From: Thermoanaerobaculia bacterium
GTDB lineage: Bacteria; Acidobacteriota; Thermoanaerobaculia; Multivoradales; JAHEKO01
DNA length: 64,000 nucleotides
Reading direction: 5' to 3'
NCBI GenBank assembly: GCA_947259195.1
Contig: CAMYLC010000021.1
Location: 1 to 64,000 of the forward strand
In this document: in pieces, positions 1 through 8,547 of the stretch
Layout: each line of letters begins with the position of its first letter
Position numbering within the stretch: position 1 is the stretch's first letter
The notes under the pieces: generated by a model
Databases searched by the model: none
What the model saw: only the letters and a program-made list of their open reading frames with translations
What the model was told of the DNA's origin: nothing
Position numbers and translations under genes: made by a program

Positions 1-1829
1 ACCGCGAAGAGGTCTCCAGGAGCCAGGTGAACGGGCGGTGGGATCTGAGTCTTCATGACCGGAAAGAGGCCGAAGGGAATGGCGTTCGAGCCCAGTACCC
101 GACAGCTGTCCTCAGCCGCGACGAAGTGGAGCAGCGGAGCCTGACCGGCGCTGAAGGAGGTCAAAGTCCGTTTCGGGCCGTCGAGAAGACCGATCCATGC
201 GGTGATGAACCGTTCCTGGGGCAGGTCCGCATGCAGTTGCTGGTTGATCTTCTCGGCGATGCCCGACAGACCGGCGCCGATACGCGCGGCCATTCGGATC
301 ATGGCGCGCAGCTGCATGACGGACAGCGCCGGTCCGATCCCGTGCCCGGTGGCGTCGGCGAGCAGCAGGACGGCTCGATCGGCTTTGCCCTCGGTGAGGG
401 CAAAGGAGCCATCGGCAGCGTCCTGCAGGCCGATAAGGTCATAGCTGTCGCCGCCGGTCTCGTCGGCTGGACGGCTCCAGGCGCTCAAATCGAAGCCTTC
501 GATCTCGGGAAGCTTCTTGGGTAAGGCGCTCTCCTGGATCTGGCGGGCCAGCTGCAGATCGTGTTCGAGCTTGAGCAGGGTCTTGAGACCCGCTCTCATC
601 TGATCGTGAGCCTCAGCCAGCTGTCGAACTTCGGTGATCCTCGAGGCGATCGGCGGACCGGGCTCCAGATCTCCAGTGCTGATGCGTTCACTCTCGTGGA
701 CCAGCTCTTCGATAGGTCGGCTGTAACGTTTCGCCATGGCGGCGGCTCGCCAGGTGGCGAGGGCCAGCACTCCTAGAGTGATCGCGATCACCCAGTACCG
801 TTGCGCTTTGATCTCTCCAAGGATGTCGTCTTCGGGTATCGCGACACCGATTAGGAGCTTCTGATCCGGTGTCAGTTGATAGGGATGGACCTGGCCCCAC
901 CAGGGCTCGCCCTCACTCACCATGCGAACAGGCTTCTCCCACTGCTGCGAGCTGCCCAGTAGCCTCTCAGAGGCATCGTGGGCGGTCTTGGAATCGAGCT
1001 CCGCGGGGCGTTTGAGCAGGAGCTTTTCCACTTCGAGGATGTCGTTCGTGCCCCGTGGGTTTCTGGGCACGCCGATGAAGCGATTGTCCTCAGTGAGAAC
1101 GAAAACGGATCCTTCGTCCAGCAACCTGATCGAGCTGGTAAACAGCGAGATCTCGATCAGATCGATGTCCATGCCGACGACGGTGATTCCACCAGTGAGG
1201 TCTCTGAGAGCCCCCGAAGCGGTAATTCCAGGTCGTCCGGTGCTGAAGAAGGAATACGGATCGGTCCACTGGACCCCGGGCTCGGAGCCCTGCTGCTCGG
1301 CCGCTTCCAGCTCCTGGACGGAACTAAGGTACCAGAGGCGGTTGCGAGGGTCGTACTCGACCCTCTCTTCTCGGCTGGTGGGCTCCCCGATACTCCTGCT
1401 CCACTCCTGAACAAGGGCTCTGTCTCCCCACTCTTCGCGGCGAATTTCCCGGGTCCACCAGCCAACCTCGGTAGATCGAAGAAGAAACTCACGGCCCCGA
1501 TCGTCGGCGACAAACACCGCCGAGCCCCACGGGATCTCCTCCAGCATTGGAATCAACACTCGACGCATCTGGTCCGGGTTGTCGAGTTGTACGAAGCCGG
1601 ATCGTGCCCAGGCTCTGAGGCCCGCGACCTGTCTGGTGACCGGCTCGAAGAAGCTGCGCAGCTTGACGTCGGTACGCCGACTCGCCTGTTGGATCAAAGA
1701 GCCGGAGACGTCCATCACAGCCTGTCGGGTCCTGATCGCCATCATGGTGAAGATGCCTGCACCCAGGAGCAGGACGATCGCTACCAGGTTGGTGAGAAGG
1801 CTGCGGCGGATCGTTGTGCTCTTGGGCAA
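1..1829 (-). CDS. Membrane-bound SpoIIE-type (PP2C) serine phosphatase with periplasmic sensor and HAMP, 3' end outside window
   Basis: Reading leftward, about 609 codons are visible before the window edge. The N-terminus has a transmembrane helix (about residues 12-31), then a roughly 300-residue extracytoplasmic region resembling a dCACHE sensor. A second helix near residues 335-355, a HAMP-like linker, and a PP2C/SpoIIE domain from about residue 430 follow. The phosphatase metal motifs are visible as GGDSYD (about 460) and DATGHG (about 495), so the domain looks active. Such proteins usually dephosphorylate anti-sigma-factor antagonists or similar regulators; the substrate is not visible here. 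The start is taken as TTG because AGGAG lies about 7 bases upstream and no ATG fits. It begins 26 bases after the aminotransferase on the same strand and is probably cotranscribed with it. Confidence 0.85.
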   Translation of the reverse strand, partial: MPKSTTIRRSLLTNLVAIVLLLGAGIFTMMAIRTRQAVMDVSGSLIQQASRRTDVKLRSFFEPVTRQVAGLRAWARSGFVQLDNPDQMRRVLIPMLEEIPWGSAVFVADDRGREFLLRSTEVGWWTREIRREEWGDRALVQEWSRSIGEPTSREERVEYDPRNRLWYLSSVQELEAAEQQGSEPGVQWTDPYSFFSTGRPGITASGALRDLTGGITVVGMDIDLIEISLFTSSIRLLDEGSVFVLTEDNRFIGVPRNPRGTNDILEVEKLLLKRPAELDSKTAHDASERLLGSSQQWEKPVRMVSEGEPWWGQVHPYQLTPDQKLLIGVAIPEDDILGEIKAQRYWVIAITLGVLALATWRAAAMAKRYSRPIEELVHESERISTGDLEPGPPIASRITEVRQLAEAHDQMRAGLKTLLKLEHDLQLARQIQESALPKKLPEIEGFDLSAWSRPADETGGDSYDLIGLQDAADGSFALTEGKADRAVLLLADATGHGIGPALSVMQLRAMIRMAARIGAGLSGIAEKINQQLHADLPQERFITAWIGLLDGPKRTLTSFSAGQAPLLHFVAAEDSCRVLGSNAIPFGLFPVMKTQIPPPVHLAPGDLFA

Positions 1830-1855
1830 AGGCTTCTCCTGCGAAGAAACTAGCT

Positions 1856-3031
1856 TCAGCTGCCCGACTCCGATGTCTGCTGGCCTCCCAGCATTGTGGC
1901 CAAGACGGAGATCCCTCGCTCGACGACTTCGGGAGGAGCCGCGGTGTAGCAGACTCGGATATGAGTGGGGTAGGGCCCGAAGCTGGGACCCGGCGCCACG
2001 AACAGTCCCCGGTCGACGCAGGCTTCCAGGAAGCCCATCAACCCCCTCTGTTCCAGGTGATCGGCCACGTCCAGGAACAGGAACGTGCTGCCCTGGGGTC
2101 GCCCAACTCCCAGCCTGTCAGCCGCCGCATTGCCCAGAGCTCGATATTGCTCTCGCGCTCGCGCCACCCAGGGATCACCGAGGCCCTGAATTGCCTTGAG
2201 TGCGGCCAGTTGAGATGCGGTGGGCGTCGAGTAGAAGGTGTGGGTGCTGACCTTGCGCAGCTGAGCCACTGCCTCCTCCGGGCCGACGACGTAGCCGCAG
2301 CGATTGCCGGCCATTCCATAGGCTTTGGAGAACGAGTGCACAGAGAAAGCACGCTCTGGGGCCATGGGACGAGTGTAGGCATGCACGCCTTCGTAGACGT
2401 AGTCCTCGTAGACCTCGTCCGCGATCAGCCAGAGGTCGTGCCGGGCGCACCACCGTGCGAGGGATTCGAGCCATTCCGGAGGGATGACCCGACCTGTTGG
2501 GTTGTTCGGTGTGCTGAGGTAGAGGGCCACGGTCTTGTCGGTCAGATACGGAGTGACGACCTCGACGGCGGAGTCCGCCGACTCTGCCCGATCGATGAAT
2601 GGGACCGCCACCGGAAGGCCGTGGAACGACCGTACGATGCCAGCGATCAGTGGCCAATGAGGTGCCAGAATGAGAACCTCGTCTCGAGGCTCGACGAGGG
2701 CACCGACGACGGCTCCGAGTGCACCTGTGGCGCCGGCAGTAACCAGGACGTTGTCCCGCTGTGTGGGGACCCCGGTCCGTTCGGTGGTCCGTTCGACGAT
2801 GGCATCGAGTAGCAGCGGCAGTCCCTGGGGCAGCGAGTATCGGTGCATGCCCGGATAGTCCTCGACTCGAAGGTCTTCCATTCGCAGACCTTCCGCCGGC
2901 TCCATCCAGGTATCTCCGATGTGCAACGGATAGATCTCGCCTTCGAAAGTGGACAGCTTGTGGGCCAGGGCCGTGTAGATGGAGCCTTCGATCTGGGCGA
3001 CCGAAGGAGCTACGCGAGGAAATCGAGGCAT
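1856..3031 (-). CDS. PLP-dependent class I/II aminotransferase
   Basis: A 391-residue fold-type I aminotransferase. The PLP lysine is in SFSKAYGMAG (about Lys236), the motif STPNNPTGRVIP is present, and the aspartate that contacts the pyridine nitrogen is in LIADEVYEDY. Length and motifs fit aspartate/alanine-type aminotransferases. The amino donor cannot be read from sequence. The frame stays open further upstream, but the ATG at 3031 gives the usual family N-terminus and starts 22 bases after the thioesterase gene. A longer start would overlap that gene. It likely forms an operon with the thioesterase upstream and the phosphatase downstream, though no shared pathway is obvious. Confidence 0.88.
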   Translation of the reverse strand: MPRFPRVAPSVAQIEGSIYTALAHKLSTFEGEIYPLHIGDTWMEPAEGLRMEDLRVEDYPGMHRYSLPQGLPLLLDAIVERTTERTGVPTQRDNVLVTAGATGALGAVVGALVEPRDEVLILAPHWPLIAGIVRSFHGLPVAVPFIDRAESADSAVEVVTPYLTDKTVALYLSTPNNPTGRVIPPEWLESLARWCARHDLWLIADEVYEDYVYEGVHAYTRPMAPERAFSVHSFSKAYGMAGNRCGYVVGPEEAVAQLRKVSTHTFYSTPTASQLAALKAIQGLGDPWVARAREQYRALGNAAADRLGVGRPQGSTFLFLDVADHLEQRGLMGFLEACVDRGLFVAPGPSFGPYPTHIRVCYTAAPPEVVERGISVLATMLGGQQTSESGS

Positions 3032-3053
3032 GAGTCTGGAGAGCGGTCGGCGA

Positions 3054-3545
3054 TCAGGTTCCGGGGCCAACGGCCCACCGGGCGGTAAAGCGAGCGACCC
3101 TGGCACCGGTCTGGTCCTCCAAGATGGCCTCCACCTCGTATTCCCTCTGTTCTGTGGTCTCGTCTGGGATCTCAGGTATCGGTGCCCGACCCTCTGCAAC
3201 GATCTCCCCCCGAGCCTTCTTCACGAACTCGATGGTGAAGTGAACGGGTATCCCCCTGAGCTCCGGAGGCATCGCCGCCGTCATCGCCAGACCGCTGGCC
3301 AGTTCGCCCAGATTGGTCATGGCCACGGCGTGGATCGAGTTGAAGTGGTTTCTCACTCGGGGTCGATCGGCCATCCGCACCCTGGCGTACCCAGGGGTCA
3401 GCTCATCGACCCTGGCTCTGATGGTTCCAGAGTAGGGTACCTTCCTGCGCAGTGCGAAGCTGAACAGAGCCTTCCCGGCCGGCAGGCTGCGGGCACGGTG
3501 CCAGGAGGCGAGGAGACTGTTGGTGGGTGTGTCAGGCGCCGGCAT
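3054..3545 (-). CDS. Hotdog-fold thioesterase-like protein (DUF4442)
   Basis: A 163-residue protein whose central part (RNHFNSIHAVAMTNLGELAS) matches the DUF4442/PaaI-like hotdog family. In this motif the N-H-x-x-x-x-H-A stretch lines the active site. These proteins usually hydrolyse acyl-CoA or act as fatty-acyl thioesterases; no substrate can be assigned. The C-terminal strands (VEAILEDQTGARVARF) complete the fold. It is first in a minus-strand operon with the aminotransferase and diverges from the NUDIX/MBL gene across about 110 bases. Confidence 0.8.
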   Translation of the reverse strand: MPAPDTPTNSLLASWHRARSLPAGKALFSFALRRKVPYSGTIRARVDELTPGYARVRMADRPRVRNHFNSIHAVAMTNLGELASGLAMTAAMPPELRGIPVHFTIEFVKKARGEIVAEGRAPIPEIPDETTEQREYEVEAILEDQTGARVARFTARWAVGPGT

Positions 3546-3642
3546 TTGAGATCGAGTCCTTGCTTTCTCGACGGACTGACCTGCAATCTATCCTCTGGGC
3601 GTCCACTGGATCAACCGGTGCTCCCGAACCGTCATCCTGTGT

Positions 3643-3648
3643 TATAAG
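3643..3648 (+). promoter_or_regulatory. Possible -10 element for the NUDIX/MBL gene
   Basis: TATAAG lies 9 bases before the ATG at 3658. If used, transcription would begin almost at the start codon, giving a leaderless or near-leaderless mRNA. No convincing -35 box is present, and AAGG inside this same stretch could instead act as a ribosome-binding site. Confidence 0.25.
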
Positions 3649-3657
3649 GCAGACGTC

Positions 3658-5295
3658 ATGACAGGCGTGGGTCTCTACGAGCGGGTTTTGGAACAGGTTG
3701 GCAAGGGAGCCAGCCTGCCGCGTCCGAGGTCGCCCCGGGCCTCGGCCTCCGTAGTTCCCTGGCGAGAAACCGCTGCCGGCCTCGAGGTCTACTGGATCAA
3801 GCGGGCCGAGAGCCTCGCATTCATGGGAGGTTGGCACGCCTTTCCCGGTGGCGGGCTGTCCCGGGGGGACCAGGGCATCAAGTACAGCGGCCGGCCCCAG
3901 ATGATCGACGACGCCCCACCGGACGGTGCTCTTCCGGTGGCGGTGCTCGATGGGGTTTCCGATCTGGGGCCGATCGACCCACCTGGGCTGCTGATCTGCG
4001 CCGTGCGAGAGCTCTTCGAGGAGACGGGACTGATGCTTGGTGCCTCAACCGTCGAGCCGATCGCCGAGGACGCTCTCACCCGTCAGCTGCGTACCCCTCG
4101 TCGCCAGCTGCTATCGAAGGAAGTGGACTTCGCCGGCGTGCTTTCGAGCGCCAATCTGTTGCCGACGGTCTCCGATCTCGTCTATGCCGGCCGCTGGCTG
4201 ACACCTCCTTTGGGCCCCATGCGATTCGACAATCGGTTCTTCCTCTTGAATTGGCAGAAAGCACGTGCGGCTCAGCCCGAGATCATCGGGGGAGAGATCG
4301 AATCGGGAGAGTGGATCCGACCGGCGATCGCTCTCCAGAGGTGGCGGGATGGAGAGGTTCTGACCGCTCCGCCGATTCTCCATATCCTGGAGGTGTTGGA
4401 TCAGGTGGGTCCGGCTACCGGCGTCGAGCGCCTGCAGAGGCCAGTGGAGTGCAATCTGGGTCCGTTTCGGCGCATCGAGTTCCGCCCTGGAGTGCTGTTG
4501 TTTCCGTTGCGCACTCCAACGCTTCCCCCGGCCTCCCATACCAACGCCTATCTTCTGGGTACTGAAGACTGCGTCTTGGTCGACCCGGGATCGCCGGTGG
4601 AGGAGGAAGTGGATCGCCTGAGGATGGGGCTCGAAGCAACCGAGCGACGACTCGATCGAAGGGTCACTGCCATCTGGTTGACCCATCACCACCCGGACCA
4701 CGTTGGAGGAGTTGAGCCACTTCGTGATGCTCTTGGGGTTCCGGTACTAGCCCATCCTGCGACCGCGGCTCGACTGCGGGAGCGTGGTTTGAAGGTTGAT
4801 GGTGAGTTGCAGGATGATGAACGGGTGGTCCTGCCGGGCGCGCCGCCAATGGAGATTCGCGTGCTCCATACTCCCGGGCATGCCCGCGGTCATCTTTGCT
4901 TCCTGCTGGAACAGGACGGCTCATTGGTGGCGGGTGACATAGTGGCCGGCCTGGGGACGATCGTCATCGACCCGCCCGAGGGCGACATGAGCGACTATCT
5001 GAGGTCGCTCGAACGACTACGCGATCTGGCACCGTCGACGATCTTTCCGGGCCATGGGCCCGCGATCAAGAACGCCGTGGCCAAGCTGGTCGAATCGATC
5101 GATCATCGGCTGTGGCGAGAGCAGCGAATCCTCGACGCCTGGGGATCGGGTTGCCAGAAGCCCGACGAGATCCTGGAAGTGGCCTATGATGAGATACCGG
5201 AGATCGTCCGACCTCTGGCCGAGCGCCAGGTTCTGGCGCATCTGGAGCGGCTGAGATCGGCCGGGTTTCTCGATCGGAGCGATAGTCGGGAGTGA
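3658..5295 (+). CDS. NUDIX hydrolase fused to metallo-beta-lactamase-fold hydrolase (LACTB2-like)
   Basis: A 545-residue two-domain protein. The N-terminal half (about 25-265) is NUDIX-like, with the core REXXEEXG signature seen as RELFEETGLML (about residue 120). The C-terminal half (about 285-540) is a metallo-beta-lactamase domain with the zinc motif THHHPDHVGG, a second ligand region HTPGHARGHLCF, GDIVAG, and FPGHGP near the end. This resembles LACTB2-type hydrolases, which act on thioesters or RNA, joined to a NUDT19-like NUDIX domain that suggests CoA or nucleotide diphosphate cleavage. The combined substrate is unknown. It starts at the first ATG and is followed after 15 bases by the SspB-like gene, so an operon is likely. 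Confidence 0.85.
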   Translation: MTGVGLYERVLEQVGKGASLPRPRSPRASASVVPWRETAAGLEVYWIKRAESLAFMGGWHAFPGGGLSRGDQGIKYSGRPQMIDDAPPDGALPVAVLDGVSDLGPIDPPGLLICAVRELFEETGLMLGASTVEPIAEDALTRQLRTPRRQLLSKEVDFAGVLSSANLLPTVSDLVYAGRWLTPPLGPMRFDNRFFLLNWQKARAAQPEIIGGEIESGEWIRPAIALQRWRDGEVLTAPPILHILEVLDQVGPATGVERLQRPVECNLGPFRRIEFRPGVLLFPLRTPTLPPASHTNAYLLGTEDCVLVDPGSPVEEEVDRLRMGLEATERRLDRRVTAIWLTHHHPDHVGGVEPLRDALGVPVLAHPATAARLRERGLKVDGELQDDERVVLPGAPPMEIRVLHTPGHARGHLCFLLEQDGSLVAGDIVAGLGTIVIDPPEGDMSDYLRSLERLRDLAPSTIFPGHGPAIKNAVAKLVESIDHRLWREQRILDAWGSGCQKPDEILEVAYDEIPEIVRPLAERQVLAHLERLRSAGFLDRSDSRE

Positions 5296-5310
5296 CGGAA
5301 GGACTCGAAA

Positions 5311-5796
5311 ATGCCAGGTGAAGGTATCGACTACTCCGCGCTCATTCACGAAGCCCTGATTGGGGTGGTGCGTGAAGTCCTGTGCAAGGTCGCCGAAGAC
5401 GGTCTTCCGGGCGACCACCACTTCTACTTGACCTTCAAGACGGATCACCCTGAGGTCGTCATGCCGCCCGGTCTGAAGATGCGTCACCCCGAGACCATGA
5501 CGATCATCTTGCAGCATCAGTTCTGGAACCTGTCGGTCGAAGAGAGAGTCTTCGGGGTCACGCTGCGATTCGGCGGCTCGAAGCACCAGCTCACGATCCC
5601 TTTCGAGGCGCTCACGAGCTTCATCGATCCGGAGGCGGAGTTCGGGTTGCAGCTCGGGGATTCGAGCGCAGAGGAGGAAGATGAGGTCCTGGGCAGCGAA
5701 AGCGGTCAAGGCCATTCGCCCGGCGAGTCAGGTCCGACTACGGGGAAGACGGGCGAAGTGATTTCCATCGACGAGTTCCGCAAGAAGACCGAGTAG
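5311..5796 (+). CDS. sspB: SspB-like ClpXP adaptor protein
   Basis: A 161-residue protein matching the SspB family: GDHHFYLTFKT and the MPPGLKMRHPETMTIILQHQ region form the substrate-binding core. The long acidic linker (EEEDEVLGSE and following) is followed by a short conserved tail, ISIDEFRKKTE. That tail resembles the ClpX-binding (XB) peptide at the C-terminus of alphaproteobacterial SspB. The expected role is tethering ssrA-tagged or other substrates to ClpXP in the cytoplasm. No clpX or clpP gene is present nearby. A GGAAGGA ribosome-binding site precedes the ATG. The family assignment is firm; adaptor function in this lineage is inferred. Confidence 0.82.
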   Translation: MPGEGIDYSALIHEALIGVVREVLCKVAEDGLPGDHHFYLTFKTDHPEVVMPPGLKMRHPETMTIILQHQFWNLSVEERVFGVTLRFGGSKHQLTIPFEALTSFIDPEAEFGLQLGDSSAEEEDEVLGSESGQGHSPGESGPTTGKTGEVISIDEFRKKTE

Positions 5797-5809
5797 AGAA
5801 GCGGCTCGG

Positions 5810-6496
5810 ATGGAGCAGATCGACTTGTCGCTCGTTCGCCTGGTGGTTTTCGACCTGGATGGGACTCTCTACGACCAGGGCTGCATCCGGCGACGAATGC
5901 TGTGGGAGCTGGGACTGCACTGCCTGATCCGTCCTCGAGGCCTGGCGCAAGCCCGGGTGATTGCCGAGTTCCGGAGGGCGAGAGAGCGCCTGGCGGATGA
6001 GGGCGCTGAGAGCATCGGTCGACTGCAGTACGAGCGACCGGCCGCCAGCCTCGGAATCCGACCCGAAGAAGTGGCCACGATTGTCGGTGACTGGATGGAG
6101 GAGCGCCCCCTCAGACACCTCCTTCGATGTCGTTTTGCCGCCGTCGACGAGTTTTTCGATCACTTGCGCGGCTCAGGCAAGCAGATCGCTGTCTTCTCCG
6201 ACTATCCTGTCCGAGACAAGCTAGGGGCGTTGAATCTGACTGCGGACTTGATCGCTGGTGCCACCGAACCGGAGATCGATCGATTGAAACCCCACCCAGC
6301 TGGTCTCGAGTCCCTTATGGGTCGAGCCGGTGTCACGCCGGCTCAGTGTCTGATGATCGGCGACCGGGAGGATCGGGACGGTGCCTGTGCTCGCAATGCC
6401 GGAGTTCGGTACCTCATCAAAACGCGCTCGCCCCAGGCGTCGCATCACTTCCGTGGGTATGCAGAATTGCTCCCCGTGCCGGTTGGAGTAAAGTAG
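5810..6496 (+). CDS. HAD-superfamily hydrolase
   Basis: A 228-residue HAD phosphatase. Motif I is VVFDLDGTLYD near the N-terminus with both catalytic aspartates. Motif II is AVFSDYP, the motif III lysine is probably in DRLKPHPAG, and motif IV is MIGDREDRDGACARNAG. The alpha-helical cap between motifs I and II makes this a subfamily IA (phosphoglycolate phosphatase-like) enzyme. The substrate is unknown. It begins 13 bases after sspB and is probably cotranscribed with it. Confidence 0.85.
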   Translation: MEQIDLSLVRLVVFDLDGTLYDQGCIRRRMLWELGLHCLIRPRGLAQARVIAEFRRARERLADEGAESIGRLQYERPAASLGIRPEEVATIVGDWMEERPLRHLLRCRFAAVDEFFDHLRGSGKQIAVFSDYPVRDKLGALNLTADLIAGATEPEIDRLKPHPAGLESLMGRAGVTPAQCLMIGDREDRDGACARNAGVRYLIKTRSPQASHHFRGYAELLPVPVGVK

Positions 6497-6613
6497 GGGT
6501 TTGTGTCGGCGGGGTAGCGCAGGAAAGCGGCCCCGTTGTAACGTCGAGCACACCGAGTCGCCGGGGTCGGCTGCTCCCGGCCCGGAACAGGCGATATTGA
6601 GGAGAGTTGGACA

Positions 6614-7168
6614 ATGACAAGAATGACAGGTTCGAGGTTCCTAGGTTCGTTGGTGGTTCTCGTTCTACTGACAGCGGGGACCACTCCGCTGCTGGCTCAG
6701 GAAGCGCCGATCAAGATTGCGATCGTCGACTTGGAGACGGTTGTCGCCCAATCGAAGCAGGGTCAGGATCTTCAGGCTCGTATGGAAAGCTTCCAACAGC
6801 AGGTACAGCAAGAAATGACGACCCTGAACCAGCAGGCGAACGAGTTGCGACAGCGGCTCGCCGATGGCGCTAACTCGCTTTCCGAGACGCGGTTGGCCGA
6901 ACTCAACAAGGAGTACGAGGATGCCACCATTGCCCTGCGCCGGTTCAGGGACGACAAGCAGCGCGAAGGTCAGAAGATGCAGGAGGAGAGCCTGAGAGAG
7001 ATCGAAGGGCTGCTCGAGCCTGTCTTCGAACAGGTCAGGGCTGAGCTGGGGTTCGATCTCATTCTCAACAACGTTCCGGGGGTGGTTCTCATGGCGGGTG
7101 AGCGGGTCGACATCACCGCCATGATGGTCGAGCGATTCAACGCCGCAGCCGAGCCAGGCGGCGACTGA
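6614..7168 (+). CDS. OmpH/Skp-family periplasmic chaperone
   Basis: A 184-residue protein with an N-terminal signal peptide (hydrophobic core LGSLVVLVLLTAG, cleavage probably after LLAQ). The short strand IKIAIVDLETVV is typical of Skp/OmpH. A long charged coiled coil (about residues 45-135, rich in Q, E, R) forms the tentacle helices, and a C-terminal strand follows. Skp trimers hold unfolded outer-membrane proteins in the periplasm. Here it is not beside bamA or lpxD, the usual neighbours. The ATG follows GAGGAGAG with good spacing. Confidence 0.85.
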   Translation: MTRMTGSRFLGSLVVLVLLTAGTTPLLAQEAPIKIAIVDLETVVAQSKQGQDLQARMESFQQQVQQEMTTLNQQANELRQRLADGANSLSETRLAELNKEYEDATIALRRFRDDKQREGQKMQEESLREIEGLLEPVFEQVRAELGFDLILNNVPGVVLMAGERVDITAMMVERFNAAAEPGGD

Positions 7169-7278
7169 GGCTGAAGGATCTCCTTGCGCAGGCCTCCAGA
7201 TGGGGGTGTGGTCTGTCCCCGCATTCCTTGTCGTAGCTCCGGGCTTCGCATTGCGGCCGACCCTCGAGTGGTCTCGGC

Positions 7279-8547
7279 GTGAAGGACCATGCCGCAGCTC
7301 AAACCGTTGGATTCCGAGAGCTCCTGACAGGCAACACGAACTACCGCCGCATCTGGCTCGGTGAAGTGGCATCGTGGTTTGGCGACTGGTTCAATGCCAT
7401 CGCCCTGTACACCCTGGTTCGAGAGTTGACCGGCTCGCCCCTGGCACTGGGGCTGGTCTTCCTCACCAAGATGGTCCCTTTCGCCGTCGCCTCTCCTCTG
7501 GCGGGCCTGCTGGTCGATCGCTTCAACCGGCGGCGTCTGATGATCGCTGCCGATCTGCTTCGCGCCCTGGTTGTCCTGGGGTTCCTACTCGTCCACGAAG
7601 CTAGCGATCTCTATCTGATCTACGCTCTGACCGGTGTGCAGGTGATCCTGACGGCCGTCTTCATTCCGGCTCGAAGCGCCTCGATTCCCAACGTTACGAC
7701 CGCCGGGGAGCTGCTTACGGCCAATGCTCTGTCGGCGGCCACCTGGTCGACCTTGCTGGCGGTTGGGGCAGCCCTGGGTGGCGTGGCCACCGAGTGGTTC
7801 GGGGTCCGGGTCGTGTTCGTCCTGGACTCTCTGAGCTACCTGGTCTCGGCGGCCTTTCTTTGGCGCACCTCGATTCCACAACAGACAGATCCGGAAGCTT
7901 CCGTCGGTTCGGTGAAGACTGTCCTCGGTGGCATCGCCAAAGGATGGCGATACCTCTGGCAGCACCGGGAGGTTGGGCGCATGGCGCTGGCCAAGTCGAC
8001 CTGGTCGCTCGGTGGTGGAGCGCTGGTCTACATGCTGGCTCTGTTGGGTGAGGACTTGATGCCGGGCTCGCCAGCGCTGGGCATCGGACTGCTGTACGGT
8101 CTCAGGGGACTCGGTACCGGAGTCGGGCCCATTGCGGTGCGCTCCTGGCTACCTGACGAGAGACGCTGGCCACTCATGATGGGCGTCGGGATCGTGATAT
8201 CCGGTCTCTGCTATGTCGGGGTCAGCGTCGTTCCGTGGCTCGTGGGCATCGGGTTGTTGGTGGTTCTGGCGCACGCGCCGAGCGGTGCCAACTGGGTGGC
8301 TTCGACCGTGTTGCTGCAGAAGCGGACTGCAGACAGCTTCCGGGGGCGGGTCTTCTCGGCGGAATGGTTGGCGGTTACCCTGGCCGACAGCATCTCCATC
8401 CTCACTGCCAGTCTGCTGCTCGAATCGGGGTCCGTTTCCTTGAGCACGGGAGTGCTGGTGTTTGCGGTCGTGCAAATTCTCTGCGGGACCCTGTGGGCCG
8501 TGCTGGTGGTTCCAGCCGAACGCCGAGCGGAGCCAGCGGACTCCTAG
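7279..8547 (+). CDS. MFS transporter of the DHA3/EntS-like exporter type
   Basis: A 422-residue protein with about 12 predicted membrane segments. It starts with the MFS family pattern (NYRRIWLGEVASWFGDWFNA), and the loop 2-3 motif appears as GLLVDRFNRRRLM. The pattern resembles EntS and macrolide-efflux MFS proteins. The direction is presumably export; the substrate is unknown. The start is GTG, as no ATG gives the family N-terminus. The last 4 bases overlap the convergent carboxypeptidase gene. Confidence 0.85.
   Translation: MKDHAAAQTVGFRELLTGNTNYRRIWLGEVASWFGDWFNAIALYTLVRELTGSPLALGLVFLTKMVPFAVASPLAGLLVDRFNRRRLMIAADLLRALVVLGFLLVHEASDLYLIYALTGVQVILTAVFIPARSASIPNVTTAGELLTANALSAATWSTLLAVGAALGGVATEWFGVRVVFVLDSLSYLVSAAFLWRTSIPQQTDPEASVGSVKTVLGGIAKGWRYLWQHREVGRMALAKSTWSLGGGALVYMLALLGEDLMPGSPALGIGLLYGLRGLGTGVGPIAVRSWLPDERRWPLMMGVGIVISGLCYVGVSVVPWLVGIGLLVVLAHAPSGANWVASTVLLQKRTADSFRGRVFSAEWLAVTLADSISILTASLLLESGSVSLSTGVLVFAVVQILCGTLWAVLVVPAERRAEPADS

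Noticed and set aside
978..1853. A plus-strand open frame across the left-edge phosphatase
   Set aside because: The opposite strand encodes a coherent sensor-phosphatase with metal motifs, while this frame has no family resemblance.
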